Assembly (NCBI GenBank): GCA_020744225.1
Contig: JAGMWG010000002.1
Coordinates: forward strand, 1,550,001-1,614,000
DNA: 64,000 bases
Reading direction: 5' to 3'
DNA from: Paraphoma chrysanthemicola
Taxonomy: Eukaryota > Ascomycota > Dothideomycetes > Pleosporales > Phaeosphaeriaceae
A program made the translations under genes and the position numbers. How positions within the stretch are numbered: position 1 is the first letter of the stretch; every line of letters begins with the position of its first letter. The notes beneath the pieces are model-generated. The model made no database searches. It was not told the origin of the DNA and was given only the letters and a program-made list of their open reading frames with translations. Below are positions 23,624 to 32,130 of the stretch, in pieces.

Positions 23624-26600
23624 ATGGCCGCCAATCACGTGCCCAGTGACCAGGTGCCTCTGCAAGGCCAGAGCATCTACACCGATCCATCATACCAAAA
23701 CCTTTTCTCGTCTGTCGACCGTTACGGCACCCCTGCATGGGACCCGCAACTAGGCCAACACTCTGGTCTGGCTCCCAGCAACAACACATCAGGCCAAGCT
23801 TGGCATCATGGCTCTTTTCCACAACAGTCATACAACGCCTTCAGCCAGCCGTATGGCACCCAAAATCACGGACTCCACACCGCGTCACCTTATCAATATG
23901 GCCAATTTGGTCAGCAAGGATCGATGACCAGCTATGCGCAACCCTCAAATGTGGACCCGTCATTAAGCCTGGATCCGAATGCACTTCGACAGCAACATTC
24001 TCCATATCAGATGCCCATGCGCAACACAACTCCGCAAGCACATGCAAGCACTGTCACACCACAAGCTCTGCAACAGAGTTCAGCGCAGGTGCAGAATGCT
24101 CGACCGTTGGCATCGCCCTACCAGGTATGCATTCACCATGGCCTTTCCCGCCAGAATGTTTTACTAACATCCATACAGGGCCAGCGAAGTATCTCGGAGA
24201 CGTTCGCCCCGCGTGCCATATCAAGCACAAGTGTGAAGCCTGTGCCCGTCCCAAGCTACGAGATTCTAAAGGGAAAGAAGTCAGGTGGTTTCTATGTTCT
24301 TGATCAGAGTGCTCTTGCAACGGCAACCAAGTCCACACCACTGAATAAACTCGTGACGCTCGGTTCTGAACCCTTCCATCTTCCCACCAATAGAAGTAAG
24401 CTTTTGAGCCCTGTGCCAACCTCAATGTGTGCAACCTCTAACAGACCTGCAGCTGCGCTGCCCCTTTACACCGCCCGTCAGTCCGTGAAGGAGTTGAAAA
24501 AGGTGGGGGCTGATAACAAAAAGCTTCTTGCGAAGCTGTCGTCCTCAAAACCGTCTGTTGCGAAGGCTCTAAAGACTCGGAAGTATGCCGCGAGCCCGTC
24601 CAGTCTAAGGAGGGAGGTTAGCGACAGTGAAAGCTACACGGACTCGTCAGACGATAGCAGTGATTATTCTGATGACGAAGATGATGAGCCATCGCCTCTG
24701 CCAAATTCACGACCAGAAGAGCCCCACGCCGCTGTTCGTTATGATATCATCAAAGCTACTTGGTATCCAAGACGGACGCCATTGAGCTCGGAGAAGATCA
24801 AGGAAAGCATGCGCGACATCTGGGAAGTGTTGAACACGATCCAAAAGCGGTGGCGAGCCGACAGCAAAGCAGTCACAGATGCCGAGGCGGCGAAGAAAAC
24901 TGGGGAACTACCCGTCTTGAAGAGCCGAGTGGCTAGTCAACGTGACCTTCTTCAGTCTGCTTTGAAGGCTGCACTAGAGCATACCCATCCTGATGTCCTC
25001 TACCACCTGGGACAGATCAAGCCTTTCATGTATCTTTGCTACCAGTTTCTGGCGAACCGCTTCCATAGTAAGGACTTCGATGGGGAGCTGTCAACTGCCA
25101 TTTTCGAGATTCTGGCTCGTTGTGGTACTCTGACCACAGAGCTCCTTGAAGAAACTAAAGTCGTCAAAGCTCTCACGTCAATGAAGAAGCACGCAAATGA
25201 CGCAAATAAAGCGCTCATCCAAAAGATTGTTGAAGGTGCCATGGCAAACACAAAGAAGGCCAAAGCCAGCTCTCCGCCACGGGTCGAATCAACAGATGCC
25301 AAGGGAGCCAAACGCCCTGCTTCAGAGCCGGCGGGTCGTGCTTCAGACGAAGGGCCCGCTGCAAAGAAGGTCAAGCCAGTAGAGGGTCCCTTGAACACAA
25401 CCAGAAAGCTCCCCATGGGAAGCGGTGCCGCAAAACCGTCAGCAACACCCTTGGCCGATATGATGAAGAAGAAGCCCACCCCGACACCGGCTCCCATCAA
25501 AGCTCGCGTTAGTCAAGTGACAAACAAGCCATCTGGAATTTTTGCTTCGCTGAACGCTGCGAGTAAGAAGCCAGCTCCGTCTGCGGCCGCCTCATCAACA
25601 ACCAGAATCACCACCCAATCCAAGCCTACCATGGCAGCGACCAAAGACAAGAAGCCAGCGCCAGCCGCATCGAAGCCTGCCTTCTCCTTTGCCCAAACAA
25701 TGGCATCTCTGTTGAAGCCAAAAGAGCCAGAGGTGGCGCCAGTGAAATCGGAGAAACAATTACCTCCTGAGAGCTCTGAGGAGAAGGCAAAGCGCCTACG
25801 CAAAGAAGCACGCCGACATTTGCGTGTCACCTTCAAGCCTGACTCGGCTCTGGTGCAAATCAAGTACTTCAGTCATGATCCCGAGGAAGAAATCGGCCAT
25901 GAGGAGAACTTCGTACAGGATGCTGGCGACATCGGAGGAGAGGGCCGAATGTTCAAGCAGCACCGAGAACTCGAAGTCGATGATGATGATGAAGACGAGA
26001 CGGATGGCGAGATCAAACCTTGGAGAGATCCTTCGCTCATTGATTTCAGTCATGTGTTGGAAGCGACCGAAGCCAACTACATGCCCTTTGGCGGAGGCAA
26101 ACAGGTGCCTACATGTCCCGAGAAAGAGGCCAACATGCGTCGCGAGAATGCTACTTTGATGGTATTCTACGCGGATCCGAAAGACATCCCAGCCTCCCCC
26201 CGAGAGCCATTGGAACAAGAGCTGGAAGCCGCACCGGCTGTTACTGTCACGCAGTTTGGCACGCCCGGAGAAAAGACAATGTCGCGGATTCCGCGGAGCG
26301 CACCTGCACCTATCGCCGCACCTGACTTCCAGCAGCTCGAGAACATCATCAAGCAGTTTGCGAACTCAGGTACTAGCCAGATCATCGCCCCACCAGCACC
26401 AGCGCCCGCACTCATGCCTCAGATGGTCCAGCCCGCTCCCAGCATGCCAGCCACCGCACCCGATCTGTCAAGTCTACTCAGTGCTTTGCAAGCGTCGACT
26501 GCAACGCAACCTCAGCCGCCAGCTCCCTTCCCGGTACAGGCTCCAGCACCTCAGGTCATGCAGGGGCAAAATATAGACGTCAATGCCATTGCAGCTTTCC

Positions 26601-26920
26601 TCGCTACACAGGCAGGAAGCGGCATGACTTTGCCTCCGCCACCACCAGGATTGCCGCCGTTTCCCATGCAGTTCCCATTCGCGCAGCAGCCACAAGATGC
26701 TACTGCATATCAGACACATCAGCAGCCACAATACACACAGGCCAATGGCGGCACGAAGCGACTGCGCGAAGAAAACAACAACAACAACGATCGAGGCCAA
26801 GGCAAGAAGCACAAGAATCGTGGGGAGCGGCCTCACAAGGTTCTTCCTTGCAAGTTCTACCAGAAAGGAACCTGCAACAAAGGCGACAACTGCACGTATG
26901 TGCACGACCTCAACATGTAA
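23624..26920 (+). CDS. PNUTS/Ppn1-like protein phosphatase 1 targeting subunit with C-terminal CCCH zinc finger
   Basis: The span is one open frame (1098 residues), but two in-frame introns are likely: 24125-24178 (gtatgc...tactaac...acag) and 24396-24452, leaving 1061 residues. In order: a Gln/Pro/Tyr-rich disordered arm; a basic/acidic stretch; a helical block (about 24980-25240) resembling a TFIIS N-terminal/LW domain (LLEETKVVKALTSMKKH); Ala/Lys/Pro-rich linkers; LRVTFKPDSALVQIKYF at about 25820, an RVxF-type PP1-docking motif; and a Pro/Gln-rich segment. It ends in a single CCCH finger (C-x7-C-x5-C-x3-H) at 26848-26911. This order (LW domain, RVxF, C-terminal CCCH) is that of animal PNUTS, which targets PP1 to RNA polymerase II termination. 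The assignment is by architecture. Confidence 0.7.
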   Translation: MAANHVPSDQVPLQGQSIYTDPSYQNLFSSVDRYGTPAWDPQLGQHSGLAPSNNTSGQAWHHGSFPQQSYNAFSQPYGTQNHGLHTASPYQYGQFGQQGSMTSYAQPSNVDPSLSLDPNALRQQHSPYQMPMRNTTPQAHASTVTPQALQQSSAQVQNARPLASPYQVCIHHGLSRQNVLLTSIQGQRSISETFAPRAISSTSVKPVPVPSYEILKGKKSGGFYVLDQSALATATKSTPLNKLVTLGSEPFHLPTNRSKLLSPVPTSMCATSNRPAAALPLYTARQSVKELKKVGADNKKLLAKLSSSKPSVAKALKTRKYAASPSSLRREVSDSESYTDSSDDSSDYSDDEDDEPSPLPNSRPEEPHAAVRYDIIKATWYPRRTPLSSEKIKESMRDIWEVLNTIQKRWRADSKAVTDAEAAKKTGELPVLKSRVASQRDLLQSALKAALEHTHPDVLYHLGQIKPFMYLCYQFLANRFHSKDFDGELSTAIFEILARCGTLTTELLEETKVVKALTSMKKHANDANKALIQKIVEGAMANTKKAKASSPPRVESTDAKGAKRPASEPAGRASDEGPAAKKVKPVEGPLNTTRKLPMGSGAAKPSATPLADMMKKKPTPTPAPIKARVSQVTNKPSGIFASLNAASKKPAPSAAASSTTRITTQSKPTMAATKDKKPAPAASKPAFSFAQTMASLLKPKEPEVAPVKSEKQLPPESSEEKAKRLRKEARRHLRVTFKPDSALVQIKYFSHDPEEEIGHEENFVQDAGDIGGEGRMFKQHRELEVDDDDEDETDGEIKPWRDPSLIDFSHVLEATEANYMPFGGGKQVPTCPEKEANMRRENATLMVFYADPKDIPASPREPLEQELEAAPAVTVTQFGTPGEKTMSRIPRSAPAPIAAPDFQQLENIIKQFANSGTSQIIAPPAPAPALMPQMVQPAPSMPATAPDLSSLLSALQASTATQPQPPAPFPVQAPAPQVMQGQNIDVNAIAAFLATQAGSGMTLPPPPPGLPPFPMQFPFAQQPQDATAYQTHQQPQYTQANGGTKRLREENNNNNDRGQGKKHKNRGERPHKVLPCKFYQKGTCNKGDNCTYVHDLNM
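24125..24178 (+). other. Predicted stop-less 54-nt intron in the PNUTS-like gene
   Basis: The donor CAG|GTATGC, branch site TTACTAACAT and acceptor ATACAG|GG are all near ideal, yet the 54 nt are in frame and have no stop. Retention would insert 18 residues. Splicing is much more likely from signal quality. Confidence 0.7.
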
Positions 26921-27822
26921 CATATCTCCTCTACATAAAGGAATTCCTTTCACGAAGATATAGCGACGGCTGATGCCCATGTTGGTCACTCATATGTGGA
27001 CACATGTCAGTCGCGCAGGGTTCTTTCTGTATTATACCCATTTCTCATACCCGTTCCGTTATGATTGTTTTTGTAATTAGCATTTGCATACCCCGGTGGC
27101 CATCCTGTTCTAAGAGAGGCTTTGCATGCATGGGATGGCGTTAGATTTTCAGCCCGCCGTGGCAGCATCAGTACCCGTGGACAAGGCCATGAGGGAAGGG
27201 AGTCGTCATTTTACCAAAGGTAGCATGTGAGTAGAGTAGCAGCAGCAGCATGAATGGATCGACCAGATCTATCTGTGATGAGCAACAGTTATGCACATGT
27301 CCACAACAACTTGCACGTGATGATATGTGATTTTTAATTAATATGTCAAGTCCCTTTCCACGCAGCGAGCCTTATCACGTGCATCAAACACCAGAAATGG
27401 TCGCGCTTGCCCCGCGCATCATCTCACTTCAGCACTGTCTGTGTCTCTCCAGATTATTTTCGATACCCAGCAGACGTCAGAGGTCCGGGGTGCGTTGGCT
27501 GCGGAGAAGTTTAGCGTTCCGCCATGCTGCACGGCTCGGCGGTACTTGCCGTACATACATTTCTCAGGCATCAGACAGAACATCACGCTTTCTTGCTCAT
27601 CACCGCTTCTCCCCCTCACTCTCCCCATCAACCCATCACCACTGCACGCCGTGCAGCCCCCGGATCCGCTCGCCCCGCCGCTCCACGTTCCTGGCCTGCC
27701 TTGCCGGACCTTTCCCGCGGCCAAGTCATCGCCATCGCCGCCCGCGAGCCGATCCACGAACCCCACGCTGAACCATCGCGCCTTGATCGACGTCGACGCC
27801 ACTTCACACTCCGCCCGCAACC
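26921..27822. other. Intergenic region, PNUTS-like / CASC3-like
   Basis: No gene is supported. It holds a short CAG microsatellite near 27238-27250. From about 27580 it is a C-rich leader, probably the 5' untranslated region of the next gene. Confidence 0.45.
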
Positions 27823-29981
27823 ATGGCCGCCGTACGAAAGAGGACGAACAACATCGCGCGCCGCAGGCGGCTCGACGACGAGGATGAGAACATGTCCGTG
27901 GCCACCGAGCTCGCCGACGACTCGCAGAGCGACGTGTCGGTGCCCAGCGACATCGACGAAAATGGCGACGCCGACAACAGCGACCTGAGCGAGGTGGACA
28001 GCGCGCCTTCGCTCACAGATGGAAAAGCCAAGCGGAAAGCGAACGGCATCCATCCTGTGAAGCCACCGGCAGACGTCACCAGCCGACGGGAGCCATCCCC
28101 GCCCATTGCCCGCTCTGATGCCACTTTCCCCGCCCTCAAGGACACGGAAATGATGCTGAACGGCCTCCAGATTGCGCATGGCAGCAAGGAGGCCGACGTT
28201 GTGGATTTTGAGACGGGCCAGGCCGCCGCCAGCCCTGCGCCTGCTGTAGGAGGCCCCAGACAGCCAGAAACACTGGGTGAGCGCAGACGCAGAGAGCACG
28301 ACGAATACAAGAAGAAGCGGGATGCGGATCCGGCTTTCATCCCCAACCGCGGCGCCTTCTTCATGCACGACCAAAGGTCTGCCCCTGCGCAGAATGGCTT
28401 CCGCCCAGCTGGTGGGCGCGGCCGAGGCCGGGGCGGTATTGGAGGGCCCTTCTCTCCTGCAAAGTACGTCCACTTGCTCACACATTCTCCCTCCTACAAA
28501 AAGTACGCGTCGCTAACAAGCACAGCAGCATGCGCCCGCAACCAACGGAAGCGACTGATTCTCCATGGCAGCACGACCTGCATGAGACGGTCAACGCCCC
28601 GGGTGGGCCGGCTCAGCCTACGAATTTGCCCATCCACCACGTTCCACATGCTCAACAGCATGCGGGAAGAGCGACACAGGCACCTACTCCGAAGCCGCCG
28701 CAGGCCCGCAACTTCTCCACCACAGTGCACACTCACAATGCACTCGTTCGTGTTTTCCTTCCGCATATGAAAGCTCCCATCCTGTTCCAGAACGTGCCTA
28801 TCAAGCAACACACGCGCCTGCCAAACCACCGACCGCCGCTTCGCCGCGACAAGCCCGTCCGCATCTCACTCCCGCCTTCTGCACCTCGCTACATCTTCCC
28901 CACAGTGGAGCGATCATTCATCTTCATTCCTCGAGCGCTTCGGCCCAACCAGCAAGGCTTTGGCCGAGGCCGTGGACGATTCGGGTCTTTCGGCGCCGGC
29001 GCAGGATTCTCCAGCAGGCGGACCAGTGCCTACGGCGGAAGCGTCTACTCTCCCAGCGTAGCAATGAGCAGACGGTCTTCAATTGCTCGTGAGATGGGGC
29101 GCGACAACCTCGTCTCCCCAGCAGGATCTATCATGTCTCGTAATGGAGGCTTCGTGGATGCATCGCGGCCAGTTGTCCGACTCCCACCTGGTGGCCCTAG
29201 AATGTCCAACACATCCTCGGTCGTGTCTCCTACCAATATCACACCCACGGGTATGGTCGGTCAGCATGCCTATCCTCTTCCGCAGAAGCCGACATACCGC
29301 GAGAACTGGCAAGGTCAGCTCACTATGCATCAACCCCGTCCCCAGAAGGCTGTCTCCGTTGCTGGCATTGAGTCACCCGCTTCAATGTCCTTCAACCCTC
29401 CGCAGCAGCAAGAGCAGCAACCGTTCCACCAGCAGGTTCCCGCGCACATGAATGGCGCATCAACATCAACGGAGCAACAGGCATTCTATCAACATGGTCG
29501 CCAGCCATCGTATCCTAGTCAAGTCTCAAACGGCACCCCTCTTTCCAATATTCCAGAACGTGCTATTCACGCGCCTGCATTTCAACCTTACCAACAGGCC
29601 GGGTTCCAGCCCCAGCCTTTTGTCCCTCAGAACTATTACTATCCACCCGCAGGCGCCCAGCCTCAGTACATGGCCCCTACCGGTATGGTTCCCATGTTCG
29701 TACCTGGCGCCCAGCAGCCTGGCTACGTCATGCCCGTTGCCGCTCCGCCAGTCACCGCCCCTCCTCCCGCAGCTGGCCCACCAAACATGGTAGCATACGA
29801 ATCTAATGGCATGACCTTCTATGTGGATTCCAACCAACTCTACCAGCCACCCGCTATGGAGGGCTATGCGCCGCCGAGCTTCGCTGTGCCAGGCATGGGA
29901 GGCATGATGACCCCTGGTCCGGACGGCTCATACTATTACCCTCAACAAATGCAGTCGGCTGGGTACTATCCTGCGCAGTAG
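27823..29981 (+). CDS. CASC3/Barentsz (Btz) domain protein, exon-junction-complex type
   Basis: Exons 27823-28463 and 28526-29981 give 698 residues. The Btz/SELOR core spans the intron. DPAFIPNRGAFFMHDQR matches the eIF4AIII-binding segment of CASC3, and SPWQHDLHETV in exon 2 matches the second SELOR half (W-x-HD). In animals this protein clamps eIF4AIII on RNA with MAGO-Y14. Before it lie an acidic/Ser region (DADNSDLSEVDS) and a basic stretch; after it comes a long Gln/Pro/Tyr-rich disordered tail with RG-rich parts (GRGRGRGG, FGRGRGRFGSFG). The acceptor is a tandem CAGCAG (28523-28528), so a one-residue variant is expected. The tail beyond the core is poorly conserved in this family, so identity rests on the core. 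Confidence 0.8.
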
Positions 29982-30910
29982 ATTTGCAGTCAGATTCAAC
30001 TCGATCAAGACAGCGCTCTTCATTCCCATTTTCTTCGGATGTAGTTCTCTTTGCGGGCGAGCATGATGCTTTTCGGTTGCTGCGGTCGATACCAGGCGTT
30101 CCGGACTTCTAAGACGGAAAGCTTATCATGACGAAAGCATAAAACCCTAATTTACGACTCTGGCAGCGGGCGTTATTCTCAAATCCCCTTTCTGCTTCAC
30201 TTTCTATTGACGTATTGCATGGCGTCTGCGCATTGTTGCTGGATTTGCCAGGACCCACATACACGTCTTCATCCATGTTACATTGATTCCCCCCCTTGCG
30301 CTGTCGTGTGGTTGGTTGGATGTTCTCTTCTTGTACGATGCTGTCGCACGGTGTTGGATATTGAAGGACATGGATCGATGCATGCTTATGCTCGAACACA
30401 TGTGTGGATTTCAAGCCTGGCGTTTAGTTAGAAGAATATACTTTGTATAATCGAGGCTTTTGCCGCCAAAAGTGTTCCCATCTATTGTCTTTGTGAAGTG
30501 TTCTATGTGAAGTGGACTGGCACGTCTATCCAGGCGACGATCTGATTTCCATGTTGTGGCCCGCAGGTATGTGTAAGGAAATTGGCACTCCAAGAACGTA
30601 GCAAGTTAATTCTATCAACACGACTAGCATTGCTCTCGAACCACTGGTCAACAATGTCATAACTGTGTTGATACCAGACTTCACATCACGGGTCACCTTG
30701 ACGAGCCATGTCCCTTCACACACGAGAAACATATATCCTTCTACTTTCCCACCGCCTTCGCCACTTACTCCTCCCGCCATCTCCATAAACGCTGGCACTT
30801 TTACCACAGCCAGGATCGATTCGTTTCTTCTCAACAAAAAATCAACGAAGGCACATAATAGTACCCCGAGCAACCATCTTACCACCCAAACGAGAAGTGT
30901 AAAAACCAAA
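29982..30910. other. Intergenic region 3' of the CASC3-like gene
   Basis: No gene is supported; minus-strand frames in this stretch are hydrophobic shadows. The last ~150 bp probably are the leader of the small Cys-rich gene. Confidence 0.4.
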
Positions 30911-31150
30911 ATGTGCACGTATACAATCACCACTTGTCCGCTCTGCGCCAGGGCATCCGCACTACCACTCACAATGTGCAAAGACGCGCTGGGTTGGGAT
31001 TTACCGTGTAAGAGTACGGATTCGCGGAACGTGAGGATTCATGTTCGGAAGGTATGTGATGATGGGCGTTGAAAGTATGATTTGATATGCCAGCCATGAG
31101 ATTGATGATTTCGAATGGAACAGGCAGAAGAGTGTTGTCACTCAAAGTGA
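30911..31150 (+). CDS. Small cysteine-rich hypothetical protein
   Basis: Predicted from an ATG in good context (CCAAAATGTG). Exons 30911-31051 and 31124-31150, joined through a GTATGT...ACAG intron of 72 bp, give 55 residues. The product has Cys near the start (MCTYTITTC, CPLC), then CKDALGWDLPCKS, and after the splice ends in AEECCHSK, giving seven or eight Cys in a 55-residue cytosolic-looking chain with no signal peptide. The paired Cys suggest metal binding. If the intron is retained the frame ends at 31072 with VCDDGR. I do not recognise a named family. Support is the Cys spacing and a clean splice that adds a CC pair. Confidence 0.45.
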
Positions 31151-32130
31151 GCGATCTGGAAGAGGTCAACTAGCTAGCTGAATGGACATGTGCAGAGATT
31201 GATTAACGAAAAGGTTTCAAGAGAGAAGGCGTAGGTGTTTAGATGTTTCAACGGAAGGAAGGTAGATTGTTTATGTATTGGATTGTACAATGGAATTATG
31301 AACAGCGCGACAAAACAAACACCCAGCGAACATGCGCCGTCTTTCACATCTGCAATCCATACCCCAATCTTTTCCTGTCTGTCTAAATGTGCATTTCCAC
31401 CTGCGTTTTGGCAGTATTAACATATGCATTTACTCGGGGTCAATCGCAACATATTTTCATGCTGCACCTCGACATCTCTGGTAGGACACTCCTGAATGCC
31501 TTCCAGTGTGTTCACGTCTGCAGTACAACCTCTATAACGTATTGAGGGCATCTAGGGTTTTATGTTAAGACTGTCTTTGCTACTCTAGCAGCAGTCGCAT
31601 CTATTTGCGCTGCCCGTAGAAGAAGTTACGGAGGTGGCAGATCTGCTGTCCTACCGGAGCCTCAAAGGCGCAATATATGCACATGCTAGGGTGCCATGCC
31701 GGCGGTATCGTACTTGACAGATTGACATGACGTCGCTGTTCCGATCAAGAGACAGTTAGGTGGACACTTTCAATTCACACCATCACGTTACAAAAATAGC
31801 AAGACAGGGTCGAGATGCAGAGTCTGTGTAAGAAATGTGGTATTCATTCTAATAGGACAAAATTGGCTATTTCGCAATTACACCGTGGAGTATTCAATCG
31901 TCAAGATCCTGCACACCAGAGATTGCTCTCCGTTAGATCCGCGGTATCAAGCGTAAAATGCAGACAGAATAGTACAAGTGGTTCGTCCCGTGGCCGTTGT
32001 GAATGTGCTGTGTTCTTTTTTGTGTAGAATCGAGAAACCAGAGACTGTACAGCACCAGCCTGCTGGGTCGTGGAACATCCAAAACGCCATAAAATAGGAT
32101 GCAATAGAGATCGAAACATGCTTCTCGGGT
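31151..32130. other. Intergenic region with a dispersed repeat, 3' of chitin synthase
   Basis: No gene is supported. It contains copy A of the ~215-bp dispersed repeat (see 31461-31680) and, near 32130, the chitin synthase 3' untranslated region. Confidence 0.5.
31461..31680 (+). repeat. Dispersed repeat, copy A
   Basis: This ~215-bp element recurs at 63055-63273 (same strand) and 53127-53336 (opposite strand). Matching blocks run from TGCACCT...GGACACTCCTGAATGCCTT through CTGCAGTACAAC, AGCAGT-GCATCTATTTGCGCTGCC and GAAGTTACGGAGG to GTAGATCTG-TGTCC-ACCGGAGC. All three copies are diverged and lack a reading frame. Confidence 0.85.

Noticed and set aside
27237..27251. CAG microsatellite as a functional repeat
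   Set aside because: Only about four units in a non-coding stretch; common and unremarkable.
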